Shown here one piece after another: positions 33,520-45,657 of a stretch of DNA of 64,000 bases. The notes beneath the pieces are model-generated. The model did not search any database, had not been told where the DNA came from, and was given only the letters and a program-made list of their open reading frames with translations. The stretch is from Angiostrongylus vasorum (taxonomy: Eukaryota > Nematoda > Chromadorea > Rhabditida > Metastrongylidae). The position numbers were made by a program, and so were the translations under genes. The stretch lies in NCBI GenBank assembly GCA_018806985.1, contig JADANN010000180.1, positions 1 to 64,000 of the forward strand. Direction: 5' to 3'. How positions within the stretch are numbered: the stretch's first letter is position 1; each line of letters opens with the position of its first letter.

Positions 33520-34270
33520 TCATGCACAGTCATAGTTACAAATTAGCGACAAGCTTGAATGCTGTACTCATTCGACTGTATCTAAACTTGATGGCCTTAA
33601 ATGTTTCAAATATTAATTGTTAAGGAAAGGTAGAATTGCATTGTTCTGAAAAATCAACTATTACAGGAAGATTCTGCAAAGGTAACCCGATTGATGGTCT
33701 TCCAGAAAAAGCGGCATACAGATTCCCACGGCACTGACGACAGTGAGAAACTAACGTCGCTACACCTGTTTATCAGTTCTGTACTAGGTTGTTCCTTTGT
33801 TTTAACGTAAAATAATTCCTATAACAAAGAAACTAAGAAACTACAACGTGGGTAAAATGAAATATTTCTTAAAAACCCACTCTCATCAAACACTCCAAGA
33901 AAATCTGAACAGGAAGGAAATAAAACGGGAGAAGCTCTTTGACGATTACAGGAGAGAACAATCTTTTGTTTCTCTTTACTATTTCGTTATTTATCATTCT
34001 TTTTATTATTATTTATCATTATCTTATCATTTTTTTGTTTTATTTATTATCTTGTCTTCCTCGGAAGGAAAAGACTTTAAATCCAATAAAAAATGGTATG
34101 CAGGTAAAGTGGGAAAGTAGAATGGGAGAAACAGAATAAATAATCCTTAAAAGTATGTGTTAGACATTGTTTTTATTGCTCTAATCACTTCAATTATGAA
34201 CATTTTCCTCACAAAACTCTTGAAATTTTCATTATTTACACTTCATTTATGGGAATTACGCAATGATAAG
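33520..34270. other. AT-rich stretch, no gene recognised
   Basis: Includes a run of TTTAT-type low-complexity sequence around 33985-34060. Open frames here follow composition only. Confidence 0.4.
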
Positions 34271-34278
34271 GTTGGAGT

Positions 34279-34562
34279 AGGGCGCGTGTGGCGCAGTGCT
34301 CGGAGGCGCCCTGCAATACACACGGGATCGACTCCCGCGCCCCAGGACAACCAAGTCCTCCATTCCTCCGGGATCAGCAAATTGCTACCAGACTTGTCTG
34401 GGAGGATAGCAGCACTGGCTCGATACATCGGTTGGCCACCGCGAGTCATTGTAAAGGCCAGATATCCATTCAATCATCTGCAAACGATGCTTAATGAAGT
34501 CGAGTGCATGGCACATCCCTTAGGGATTGATCAACGCCGAGAGCTTTATCCTTTATCCTTTA
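34279..34562 (+). mobile_element. SINE family A, best-preserved copy
   Basis: The head still looks like a tRNA. GGGCGCG (34280-34286) pairs with CGCGCCC (34336-34342) as a 7 bp acceptor stem. The A-box-like tggcgcagtg is at 34289-34298 and the B-box gggatcgactccc at 34324-34336, inside a T-arm-like hairpin. The A-to-B distance (about 35 nt) is shorter than in a normal tRNA, so part of the anticodon arm is missing. The tail is tttatcctttatccttta. Confidence 0.9.
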
Positions 34563-34869
34563 AGTTTAGAGTTATTAAGAAACACTTTTAACCGATAAGA
34601 AGGAAAATCTAAGTCAAAAGATAATTTCTCTTGTTACGATCCAAATATTGATCAGATTATCTTACCAACAGTTTTGAAACGGGGGTTAGATATTAGAATG
34701 CTTTTTGTTAAAAGGTTCCTCTGTCATCATGTTGGTTTTTCGAGGACTTCCCGTCATTTCTCGGCAATGTACGCACGATTTGGGAAGTTTAAAACATCAC
34801 AAGCTTATAAAAACCAACCTACCCAACTCTAAAGGGTTGAACAAAACTGTTCTAAACTGCGATTTTAAC

Positions 34870-35165
34870 AGTTCCCAAGGTCGACTTTCTATTAACCGGC
34901 ATTGGATTATAAATCTATCGTTTTCTTTCTTAGCAATCGCGAGGTTGTTAAACAGCATACGTTTACTTCCATACAATAACACACATACAACACAACGGTA
35001 GCTGACGTTTCGGCAAAATCGCCTTGTTCAGAGCCGCTTTTTTCACCTGTCTTCCGCCGAGGAAGTACAGCCGCTTAGAGTCGCATATGGTTGACGACTG
35101 CTTGAAAGCGGCTCTGAAGAAGGCCATTCTGCCGAAACTTTAGCTACCGTTGTGTTGTATGTGCA
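34870..35165. mobile_element. Facing pair of Penelope-type terminal repeats with no body
   Basis: 34880-35035 matches the left terminal region of the 17395 element (ctttctattaaccggcattgg, gcaatcgcgaggttgttaaa, gctgacgtttcggcaaaatc). 35103-35165 is an inverted partial copy (gcggctctgaagaaggcc to gttgtgttgtatg). Only about 65 bp lie between them. It could be a deletion product or a non-autonomous short element. Confidence 0.7.
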
Positions 35166-35451
35166 TTATTGTGATTTTAGCCTCCTATTTCGACCTGTTG
35201 AATGGGCCAATGTAATGCAGTGCACAGAAGTGCTCTGCAATAAACAGGTGTTCTTTGGTGCAACATAGAAAAAATATGCAACTACGCCTTACGCAGTGAT
35301 TTCTTTTTCTCTTTTTTTCTTTTTATTTTATTCTTCATTTTTTTACTTCTCTATCATTTTCGTTGAGTTGTTGGAATGGGCAGTATTGTTAAATTTGACA
35401 TTAACTTATCGAGAGAAGTGAATATGAAAACTGTCACTCAAGTCAGAAATT

Positions 35452-38400
35452 CTAGGTAGTTTCAAAATGAACATTGAGCCATCTCAACATATTCCATTGA
35501 TTGGTGATCTTCTTTCGGTCTTGAAAAATTATGAGAATCTCTGAGAAGGTAAGAAAATTGGATTGATAAAAAAACGTAGCTGATTTACATTGATTTAGTC
35601 CGATCGTAGCGTTTCGAAGTGCAACTAGACGTAGTTCGTTCTTGTCGACTTCACATTTGAAGTGTCCAACAACTATCTCTTTTTCGCTTAACTGATTTTT
35701 CAGACCACAGTTTAGAGCTGCACCACATTCTGAAGTAATCAAAACTTACCAGAATCACATAATCTGTTTAGTTTTACTTGTCAAATGTTAACGACAATCA
35801 TCAACTAATTATTCGTGATCAGAACTAAACGAACCCTCATTAATCCAGTTTGAGATTCGCTTACGCAACATCGTATCATTGAATCGTAGCGGACATTCTA
35901 TTAGTGATACAGTAATCCAATCCAGTGATTCCATAGCCGCTACCGTATCCCAGCATTCGGAGCAGTCACATTCGTATTCGGTTCCCTAAACACTGCAAAT
36001 CTAAGGCCAGTCATGTCAGCTATCTCAGTAGAAAAAAACTCTATTTATAGAATTAGCATTAGTGTTGGAAGATAGCGAGATGGTAATAACAGCAATAATT
36101 TTCAAGAATGGGCTCATTTTTTCTAGCACGTTTCATTTTCCATTTACAATATTTTGACATGATAAAGAAGTGATCATAGCATGGTGAGGAATCGGAACTG
36201 GTCTAAAGAAGGCGCTTAAAAAAAGAGCGTCTTCAGATAGCATAGCGATCCCAAGGAAAGTCAACGACGCCATAAAAGTTTGCAACGTCGCCGACTCAAG
36301 CAATTTTGATCACATGACCCGACATCTCATATTGCGCAGATCCCAGAACTTCTTTGATTTGATTCGTTTCCCTCTCCCACCTTTCACCATGAATTTCTCC
36401 ATTATCATTTGAATTTCGGTTTGGCTGTTGCTTGAGGATGGACTATGGTCTTTTTTGATGTTGTTGAATGCCGGTGGGTTAGATCCTTCCTGGGATCCTA
36501 GGACAGCTGTGCTAAGGTGTTCCCAATTCTTCAACATAGGTTACTGTTAGCATTTGATGATCGTGTAAGGTTTCGCAGACAAGTCTGGCAGCAATTTCTC
36601 AACCGCAAAGGGGAGTCTGGTTGATTTGTGAAATGAAGAGCTTGCATGGTCCAAATATAATAAGATATGACAGCTTGGCTAAAGTAGAACACATTGATTC
36701 AAATTCAAATTTATTTGGGGTTAGTTCACCTAGGTTACCTACAACTGAATGCTTGGATACTTGAAGGGACCATTTTCACAAGCTATGCAGACATTGACAC
36801 ATTTTCTTCTTGTTTCTTTGTCTCGCACCGTCTTCCATGAGGATGAATTGATTCTGTCACGGTGGAGGTAGCCAGTCTCATACTGTGGTCTGTAAAATAA
36901 CTGCAGCTGTGAGTGCAGTTGACTGATTTTAGCTGCGAACATGTCCATCCAGCGTGTAGCTGTAGCATGTAGCGTGTATCCTCATGGAGTCCACTCTACA
37001 GTTCTTTTGGTTCTTCTTATTATTATACTTTGGTTACCTCTGCATAAAAGAAACTTGCAGTTCTATACTGGTGCTCAGCTTTCACTACTGTACGTTTAAA
37101 CATCCTCTAGATCCTGGATCCTCTAGACAAGAAACGTGCGCCGATCGTTGTCACGGCGTGCAAAGTGCCGGCATAAGCACCACTAACTCGATAAAAAGAC
37201 TTTTATGAAAGGCTTCAATAAAAAAACATGACTCCGCTTGCTTTCCGCGAATAGATAGAATTCACTACGAACTTTCGCAGGCTAAATGAACATATGGAGA
37301 CTTTACAAGCACTCAAATCACTTGACTATCAACAGGTTATCAGGTAATGCTTGGAGACTTTCAGACGAAACGCAACAGATATTCAGTTTGTCTATAAATT
37401 TCATTCAACAGGATTTCACAGAACTGCTAGTAACCAGTTCTGAGCTCCGCATGACTATAATCGTCTAATTTCTGGTCATTCCGGATTGCAACATCTCCAT
37501 CAAGATCTCTGGGAAATATCCGCACATCCGTCTAAACTGTAGCCTCCGTTGTTTTGAAACCTAATGTGAGTTATTCGCATTGGCATTCAAGGTCTATGTG
37601 TTCATCTGCGCCTGAGAAACATCAGCGAACAGCATCCTTTACGACCTTTGCGACAATCGGTAGTAAACGAGTCGTCTGTCATCGTATATGCGGTGAGTCG
37701 GCGCTTTTGAAAAAAAGAAAGAAGAAGACCGCCTGGTTCAATATTAGTGTATTGCTACCAGAGTGACTATCAAAGAAGAACATACTGGTAAGGATTATAA
37801 AGTTTTTTATGCATTCAGAATAATGTTGACGCAATATGAGCTAAGGAGAGATGATCTCTTCATTGAGGCTTAAATAACTGCAAATGTGAAGCTGTGGAAC
37901 ACCATGTAGTAGTTTGCGGCGAATTCTCTAGAGTCTTTCTAAAACAGAAACGGGCTAAAATAGAAAAAATATTAGAAAAAAATAATACCGAGCTTTGAAA
38001 TTTGCCAGACTTTACTCAGTCATTATTTCTTCCGATAATTTTTGCATAGAACTGAGGCGTTTGAAGATTTGAGGAAAGGACGAAGAGGTTGAGGATTTGG
38101 CAGACTTATGAATAGGAATCAGTCTTAATGATTTACGGGCATATACACACTTTTTCTTCATACTACTTATTTCAAACTTTAAAAATAAATTAAGTCAGGT
38201 GATAGTGAAGAAGATTTGTGCGACGCTTTAAGCACAGCACAAGGCCGCCTCCAAGATCAACGACTACAGGAACACCAATTTGTACTGTTGGACCAAATTC
38301 CACTTATTAAATCGCCTCATTTTTCCCGATAAGAATTCTTAGAACAAGGAAAAAGAGAACAAAGAAAGATTCCTACACATCCAAAAGAGTAATGCCATTT

Positions 38401-38641
38401 TCCCGTCCTTTATTTTTCCTTTCTTTTCCTTATAGAATCGTTTTTTTTTACAACGAAACAAGTACTGCCGTGATCATCAGTGTAAGTCTTGGTTACATAG
38501 GAATTGAAAGAGGGAGAAAGGACTAGGAAGAGGGAGGGAGAGAGCGAGAAAGGAGGAAAAACGGCTGTTTAAAGTCCTGTGCAAAAAAGGAAGAAGTAGA
38601 GGAACGAGACAGAGTGAAGGAAGGGGAGGGAATAAGTGGGG

Positions 38642-38675
<34 letters not shown>

Positions 38676-40223
38676 GGGAGAGAAAAAGGAAAGAGGGAGC
38701 GAAACGAGATGGAGAGAGAGGGAAAGATAGGTCAAACAGAGACACAGAATGACAGAGTGGGAAAGAAGACTGCAATATAAGGAAAAACTTCGCTACTACC
38801 GTAAATAGCCGTGGATTTATGTGAAAAATCCAGTATTTAAGTGCCATGATGACAGCTGTGTAGACATGCGTGTACGTGAATATACGTGGCTATTAACTTG
38901 TAAAAAAGCTTGACATTGATAGAGTCGCGAGCCCATTGAACCTGATCTGCCCTCTACCTGGCTAGTTTTGCACGTCGGATAACAAAAAATATGTTTTGAA
39001 AAAAGAAGTCCTTGTGATTTAGGGACACAAAGAAAAAGGGATAGAGAGCGAGTGGAAGGGGGAGGAGCAGGAAAAGGGGAAAAATGACGGAGAGAGAAAC
39101 AACAAACGAGGTGAAGCAGACTTTTAACGTTCTCTATAAATGAATATGGTGGTTCTGAATTGTTTCCACTATATTTAGTCTTTACTTATAAGGACGCATC
39201 TAGCACAGTGGTCGGAGGCGCCCTACGATACACATGGGATCGATCCCGTGCTCAAGACTCCCCAAGACTTCCATCCCTCCAGGGTCGACAAATTTGTAAC
39301 AGATTTGTCTGGGAGAATTGTAAATGCCAGATATGCATTAGATCACCTCCAACGATGCTTAATGAAGTCGAATACATGGCGTATCCATTAGGGATTGATC
39401 AACGCCGAGAGCCCTGTCCTTTTCATTTTTTAATATTTGTTCAATTTTTTAAACAACCCACCAACTGAGTACTTCTGGAAAACCTTGGGCAGAAATGAAT
39501 AGGTCCAGCAACGGAGTTGATAATACTATGCTTTAGTAAAAATAAATAGACTATCAAAAGAACATAAATAATTAATAGTACATGATTTATAGAAGGGATA
39601 GTTTGAAGCCTACTGAAGATGAAATACTGTTGATTTCATGGATTCAAATAACTATTGAAGCGTTGTTTTTCAAATCTATTCGAATGTACACAAAGTGATA
39701 GCCGACCGTTTGTCGTTTGAAGTTTCCAAAACACTTGGAAGGATAAGTGAGCAAGCCCACCCTCAGAAAACTTTGATTGGATAGATTCTGACAGATTGAA
39801 TAACAAATCCGGCCCATAGTAACTTATGGAAGTTGACATCAGCGGATTAAAGGTGGGAGCAAAAGATCGCACTTTGCGAGAGAATCAAGACAGGCTCCAA
39901 TTTCATTGAAAAACAAAGGTCTTTCACACGATTACACCAAACAAGCATGATGCTGCTAGTTGTATACTCGTCTAATTTTCACTTTACCTCATTTTCTAGT
40001 CGATTTTGAAACTTTTTTTTTGTGAAGAGGTTAAACTACAAATCAGCTACTGAATGCAAAGAGGTAGGAGAACTTTAAAAAATAGGTAATAAGAGCCGTA
40101 AAAAATAACAAATGAGGAATAAAGTACGCAATTACGTACCACATTGCAGGTATTGATTTGTCGTGACGTCGACGTTGCCGCGACTAAGCAAGCGGTGGCG
40201 ACAAGTGGCCACTGTAGCAGCAT
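35452..40223 (-). CDS. Putative secreted Cys-rich protein, three exons
   Basis: Exon 1 is 40223-40140: MLLQWPLVATACLVAATSTS then RQINTCNV, an apparent signal peptide (donor gtacgt). Exon 2 is 35985-35865: acceptor gtgtttag, GTEYECDCSECWDTVAAMES onward, donor C|gtaagc. Exon 3 is 35729-35452: acceptor acttcag, CGAALNCGLKNQLSEKEIVV to stop. Phases match (0 and 1), giving about 160 residues. The mature part has a CxCxxC-W pattern and more Cys, suggesting disulphides; an LRR C-terminal cap is one loose resemblance. Exon 3 could instead end at an internal gtaaat near 35595. The frame is open upstream of the chosen ATG. The 4.1 kb intron contains SINEs and an opposite-strand gene. Family not recognised. 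Confidence 0.38.
36310..36545 (-). mobile_element. SINE family B copy (partial)
   Basis: Diverged minus copy with gatcccagaacttctttgat, tggctgttgcttgaggat and cctaggacagctgtgc; the head is missing. Confidence 0.6.
36735..37030 (-). mobile_element. Solo 3' end of an RTE-type LINE
   Basis: Matches the 3' repeats at 240-510, 1130-1500 and 13520-13960 (gcttggatacttg, tggagtccactctacagttctttt). No RT body adjoins, as expected for a 5' truncated LINE copy. Confidence 0.5.
37061..38332 (+). CDS. 3' exons of an unrecognised plus-strand gene, nested in an intron
   Basis: Four exons join in phase: 37061-37089 (FYTGAQLSL), 37281-37343 (LNEHMETLQALKSLDYQQVI), 37592-37659 (SMCSSAPEKHQRTASFTTFA), 38199-38332 (DSEEDLCDALSTAQGRLQDQ to stop). 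Junction phases 2, 2 and 1 all agree. Acceptors are cttgcag, tttcgcag, attcaag and aagtcag; donors are gtacgt, gtaatg and gtagta. The tail is helical, Gln/Leu-rich and acidic at its start. The 5' exons were not found; a 5' RTE repeat lies just upstream. It sits antisense within the putative 4.1 kb intron of the gene at 35452-40223. No family recognised. Confidence 0.4.
38340..39190. other. Purine-rich low-complexity region
   Basis: Contains a GA microsatellite at about 38647-38673 within a wider gag/aag-rich strand (38510-38770 and 39030-39110). Minus open frames rich in Ser/Leu/Phe here reflect composition. No gene seen. Confidence 0.7.
39191..39424 (+). mobile_element. SINE family A copy with internal deletion
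   Basis: The head (agcacagtggtcggaggcgc; gggatcgatccc) and 3' end (gggattgatcaacgccgaga) are intact. About 50 bp of the body after gtctgggaga are missing. Confidence 0.85.
39430..40139. other. Intron sequence, possible exon only
   Basis: A minus open frame (39636-39872) has no familiar motif. One alternative reading after tctgtcag gives an LRR-like NLSNQSFLRVG, too weak to call. Confidence 0.25.
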
Positions 40224-40400
40224 GCACGACTGCACGCCTGTCGCGTTGTTGTTGTCCGACGGTGAAGCGCCGCCCGCTCCGTCATCGATACCGTAACCTT
40301 TGTCGGGAAGAATCCTTGTGGAAAACTCACGGAGTGATGGGGAGTCTCTTAACATTAAAAAAACAAAAAAACTAAGGTAACAAAAGGTAGCATTACACAA

Positions 40401-40681
40401 AAGGATACATGAGTAACGTTCTCGGCGTTGATCATTCCTTGAAGGATAAGCCATGCATTCGACTTTATCAAGCATCGTTAGAGGTGATTGAATCATTCCC
40501 GATGCAATCAATAACTTGCGATGGCCTACCCATTAAGTCAGCGCTTGTTCTTCCGAACAAGTCTGGTACCAATTCGCGGACCTGGGAGGGGTGAACGGCT
40601 TGGTGATCCTGGGACTGGGGATCGAACCAAGGACCTCGTTTGTTTTGCAGGGTCTCTCTAGTCACTACCTCACGAGACCCA
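40401..40681 (-). mobile_element. SINE family A copy
   Basis: Minus copy with the 3' motif at left (ctcggcgttgatcattcctt) and head at right (gggatcgaacc, cactacctcacgag). Confidence 0.8.
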
Positions 40682-41056
40682 ACGCTGTGGCACTCTGTAG
40701 TAATTAGGTTTAATTGACTGGTAATAGAGTGGTAAGTGACTTAAGACTAATTTTTTATCTACATGTCAACTATTCATTATGCCCACGTTGTCAGAAAATG
40801 CATGCGAAGCCATGGGTGCGCCGAACATTGGCCCAAATAGCTTGTAGTTTTATTGTCTTATTATTAAATTTCGTTGCTAGAAATCGACTTCTTGTTCATC
40901 TTTCTTCGATTGTTCATAGCTGCATGGTGGTGATTGAATGACGAAGACAATGTCCAATAGCTCCGACATTATTTAGCATGAAGTCCAGAACTAACTTCAG
41001 ATTAGATCACAATTGCTAATATTTTTTTACCACCTGGCTGCTGTTAAGTAATAACA

Positions 41057-41341
41057 TAAGGATAAAGGATAAAGCTCTCGGCGTTGATCAATCCCTGAGG
41101 GATCCGCCATGCATTCGACTTCATTGAGTATCGTTTGGAGTTGACTGGATGCATATCTGGGCTTTACAATGACTCGCAGTGGCCTGCCGATGTATCGAGT
41201 AAGTGTTGCTATCCTCCCAGACAAGTCTGGTACCAATTTGCCTACCCAGAGGGATGGAAGGCCTGGTGGGCCATTTGCGCGGAGATCGACTCCACGTTTG
41301 TGTTGCAGGTCGCCTCCGACCACTACGACACACGTGTTCTA
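41057..41341 (-). mobile_element. SINE family A copy
   Basis: Well preserved minus copy, starting with a tail repeat aaggataaaggataaagc and ending at the head (gagatcgactcc; cactacgacacacg). Confidence 0.85.
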
Positions 41342-41344
41342 ACC

Positions 41345-42260
41345 ATATTATTTAAAATGTCATAACTTGCTTCAATCACATTTGCCAACGGCAAGTTTAT
41401 TTATTCCAGCTGGATAAAATTCTAGAGTTCTAGAGAATCCAAGTTTGTTTTCATCACACGCACTTACTTTCGCATATTGACCTTTTGTTCGCTAACAGCT
41501 AGAAATGTTCCAGAAAGAAAGCGATAGTCATGACAGTGGCGGTGGCATTGGTTCACTCTTAGTCTGACTTTCGAACTAAGTTATACTACTCGTTGTAAAC
41601 AGTGTCGGTGAAATGCCGATTTTGAAGACTGAGTAACATGTTTGCTCAGGAAGTCACTCTTCTGGAATCGAGTACAACTGTAATTGTGCGTAACGTTGGT
41701 ACAAGTGTCGTAGAACAAAGGACCGACCACCATTCATAAGCTGAACACCTTACCGCATTTCAGTTGCAGAGTGAAAGTTATCTTTATTCTTCCAGTTCTT
41801 TTCGTTCATATGAGCATATCTCTTTTTGCTGGTTTTTTTACTTAGTATAAACAGGCGCCGGCGGTGAGTATCCCCCTTTTAACGGGTTTGCCGCTCTGAA
41901 ATCCGAACCGATCCACTGCACCTGGAACACTTTGCACTGTTCATAAAGACGATAAATTGACTATGCACCTACCTGCCCGTTGCTGAAGGAGCCATAGAGC
42001 TTACCAGTCGGAAGGATATGAAAAGAATCTGGAGAACATCTGGAGAATGTAGTGGATCTCATCGTGAAATCTAATATATTGTGTAGTGAACGACTTCGCT
42101 GAATGTTTTACTGTGACATGGTCATGGTTGTGTTGTTTTTTCAAGCAACGTCGAAACGAAGAATCATCTTGGTGAACACATGAAACAGAATCGATAGAAA
42201 CTATAGTAACTTGTGTTCTTTCTTTGATAAGCTTGCACGAGATTGATACATATTTTTTTA
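41345..42260. other. Stretch without recognised gene
   Basis: No repeat or coding segment recognised with confidence. 40685-41050 is likewise empty. Confidence 0.3.
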
Positions 42261-42270
42261 CTCGGTTAAT

Positions 42271-42321
42271 GTTTCAACGCCTTTGCCTTCATCAGAGCCG
42301 ACGATCCGAGTCGATAGTCCA
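42271..42321 (+). repeat. Second copy of the 12133-12182 terminal motif
   Basis: gtttcaacgcctttgccttc through gatccgagtcgatag. Likely the end of an uncharacterised Penelope-type element. Confidence 0.35.
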
Positions 42322-42766
42322 TATAGAACTATCGCGACTGTTCGAGTGTTTAAGGTTGTTCTACAGTAGAGTGGGATTTTATTGGGTTTCCAGTTGGCTA
42401 CCCAGTACTCCATTAACTTAGTCAACCAGTTAAGCACGGAAATTTTACATTTCACTTTTATTGCAAGAACATCTGTGAAAGATCTAGCAAGAACTTTCAC
42501 AACAAACGTTAATGTCATAGTGTTTTAAATATTTCTTACAAAGTTTTGAATAACACGTTCATTGAGATCACGAAAGTGCCTTATTTCGTTATTTTATATG
42601 GGACGAGTTCCCGCATTTCTTGAACGAGTTTTCGATTCCTATGGCATCGTATGTTTAGTTAAAGCGCTAAAAAATGTAAGCCACTGTTCATTAAGGACAA
42701 AATGACTACGACTAATCGGTAAATCCCGAAGCAATCGATGAAGTTTTAAAAAGCGCGGAGGGGTAG

Positions 42767-42984
42767 GCAAGGATTTAAGTGAATTCCTAACTGTTCTGAA
42801 GAAGTACCTTGAAAGATTGTTGCAGCATAAAACACAATTAAATACGGCGCTAAGAAGTTTTAATAGTAACCGGGAAAAGAATGGGAGTGCAAAATATAAT
42901 AACATATCGAGACCGGCAGGAAACGGAACTGGTGATGAAAGGATGGAAAGGATTGCCGGCGTGAAGAGAAATCGAGCTGATTAA
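42767..42984 (+). other. Possible exon with amphipathic helix
   Basis: After a gggtag acceptor-like site the plus frame reads KDLSEFLTVLKKYLERLLQH and on to a stop 72 codons later, unlike the low-complexity surroundings. No partner exons were found, and the minus strand is also open, so this is tentative. Confidence 0.22.
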
Positions 42985-44400
42985 TGTGTAAATGCATAAG
43001 AGCAGACTCACTGCCCTTGAAACAAAGAGGTTGAAGGCATAAATCAATAAGGGACGAAATTTGGAAATATAAATAATTTACAAAGAAAGGGGAACAAATC
43101 GAATCCTGTGACGAAGAGTGAAAGGGAACAGTCACTTTCCAAAGGCATGAAGGTATCAGAAAAAGTAAAAGTGAAAATATTAAAAAAACAGTATTCGATC
43201 GATGTTTAATCTCGATAGGTACGGTAGGTTTTACATGTCATGCCTTATTTGTAATATCTATAACGACCTTCTATCGTATGAGGTCAGATCTCAAATATCT
43301 CATCTGACAGATCGTCAAAGATTGATAGTTTGGCCAAAGGTAACCAAAATCTCCTTTAATGATTCTTAATGATGATTTGTGTGAAAATCGGAGAAAAAAA
43401 TGGAAAAATCGTGAACAGTTAAAAATAGAGATAAAAGATGGAATTTAGACCCGTCACAGTCAGAAAGCAATGGAGATTCCAGCTGATTATGTCTCCTTGC
43501 AAAGTTGCTCTGTGAGCTTTGTTCGCACAACGACACGAAATCCACCGCAGTTCTCCTTCCTCCACACATTTCTTATCGTTTTTGCTGGTAAAAAAGTATC
43601 TATAGGGTAACTTGTACGATTCTTGCTTTTTCGAAGGTGGTTGTACTCAGGCTAGTTTCTTATGTCCTTTTGGTTAATTGAAAGGCTCGACCTGCTGGAA
43701 GTGGAGGGTTACCGCCTCTCATGGAATTCTTAGTTAATTGAATGCAGTCATTTGAAACAAGAATACTTCGGGAAGATCTATGAAATCCAAAAAGCTAGAG
43801 TTTTACCGGAATGCAATAAATGGATCTCCTTAACGGCATAAATATGCAGGTCTTAACGATTTTATTTCAAGTAACAAAATTGTGTATGAACTGAGATATG
43901 TCTAGTATTTTGTCCTGTTCATGACCTTACAAAATTATTGAGACGCGTTTATTTGATGTTGCTATCAATCATACGGATAGCTCGCGCCTGGCCACCTATC
44001 TCGATCACATTCAAGGTGCACTATTGGCTTTACTGTTTTGGTGCTCAATCGATGAGCTCATAAAATATTATCTGACGAATTTTCCCAGCGAAATACCAAA
44101 TATTGATCGTCATTGATTTTGGATTGTCGCGTACTTGTAATTGTTATCGACGTACCAATAATAGTGAGCATCACACCCATTCGAACGGCAGTGCATCTAT
44201 CTAAAGGTCAACTAAGAGTTAGATATGCATGACGTCGCTTGATCGGCTTAGATAAACAGGATAATGGAGTAACGGATAGGGTATAGTCTTTGAGATTGTA
44301 TCGCAAATGCAGAAAGTGATGGGAAAAAAAAACTGTTGCCCGCTTACGAGCAGTGATGATTAACACGACAATTAAGAATCAATTCTGCAGATGTTATCTA
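42985..44400. other. Stretch without firm features
   Basis: A minus frame at 43366-43569 begins MCGGRRTAVDFVSLCEQSSQ and could be a first exon; no supporting splice partner identified. Otherwise AT-rich. Confidence 0.25.
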
Positions 44401-44404
44401 ATCT

Positions 44405-44672
44405 TCGCGAGGCGAGTAGAGCACATTGGTTAGAGTTGCCTTGCAACACTCAAATGGTCATTGGTTTAATTCCGCTCGCTGATCGAACAAAATTTTCCAG
44501 CACTTCGGGGTTTGGAAAAACAAAACAGAATTCTTTGATTGGATACAACAGTGATATCGGTAGGCCACCGCAAAGATAGACCAGGTATGCAATCAATCAC
44601 CTCTATGCGGCTTGAACTCGAATGCGCGGCGTATCTCCAAGAAATCGATGAACCTCGAACATTTAACCTTTC
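44405..44672 (+). mobile_element. SINE family A copy, degenerate
   Basis: Head-like gcgagtagagcacattggtt and body motifs (ggtaggccaccgc; gcaatcaatcacctc) are recognisable. Confidence 0.6.
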
Positions 44673-44773
44673 TATTTAAGGTGTCTATATAAAACAGTAG
44701 AAGCAGGGGCTGTTATTTCAAGTCAGGTGCAACTGCTACGACCCTTCTGTTCTATAAAAGTTTTTAGATTTCA

Positions 44774-45230
44774 AATTATATTATTTACTGCCTACTCTTT
44801 TTAACGGCAAGGTATGTATTGCTAAATATAACTTAATGATGCTGAGATATTCGCAAAACTCCGGACCACAGGTGTCTGCGGTGGGGGAATGAACGCGTTA
44901 TTCTTTCCCGGGGAGTTACGCGTTCACCACCACACCATGCGGGTCCTTCTGTTTCGCCTGTCTCTCAAAATTGTGATTATAACTGCAGCCTCAGCTTAAC
45001 TGGGTTCGTTGCCGATTTGGGCCGCCCAGATCAATCCCGCTGACGGGTGATTGCTGATGGCAAAAGATCCGGAAAGGACAATACCGCGTTCGTTCCCCAC
45101 CGCAGACACCTGCGGTCCGGATTTTTACATATGTCTCAGCATCATTAGAGTTATATTTCGCAATACATACCCTGCCGCTAAAAAGAGTAGGCAGTAAATA
45201 ATAAGTCAAAAATATCTCAGCATCATTAAG
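44774..45230. mobile_element. Fold-back element, family C, 457 bp
   Basis: Arms of about 120-150 bp: the left begins tattatttactgcctac and the right is its complement ending gtaggcagtaaataata. A tRNA-like segment lies in the left arm on the minus strand. Flanks 44758-44773 and 45231-45246 match over 16 bp with one mismatch. Confidence 0.85.
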
Positions 45231-45657
45231 AAGTTTTTAGACTTCAGCTGTTACAGATGCTTGGTTATATGAATAGTTTAATACAACACCTTTCTTGAGT
45301 TAACATTTTATTTTTACTGAATTCTACGCACATCCAGCGGAGGGACTTATCCCACCGTAAGATCTTAATAGGATGAGTATGATGTCCCTTACAAATGCGT
45401 GGGTTTTGTTCACTACTAGAACACTGCACGAAAACTGAGGAAACACCAACGCTTACTAATATCGTTGCAATAAAAGAAAAAAAAATAGACAAAAAAGAAT
45501 GCTTGGGACATCGTAGAATTCAGATAAATGGGTTTAGGCTGGACCACATCTAGAGCTATGCTGTAGTGAAATACGATAGCTTTTTTTCTAGTATTAGAAA
45601 AAAAACTTTAGTGGTGGTCAGATCACTGCACATTTCTAGATGTAGTCTTGTAGAACA

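Noticed and set aside
34280..34342. Possible functional tRNA gene (acceptor stem, A and B boxes)
   Set aside because: The A-to-B distance is too short for a full anticodon arm, and the same head is fused to a common body in 18 places. It is a SINE head.
38523..38847. Two open frames rich in Ser and Leu on the minus strand
   Set aside because: They are translations of a GA-rich low-complexity region.
39160..39468. 102-codon plus frame
   Set aside because: It covers an internally deleted family A SINE.
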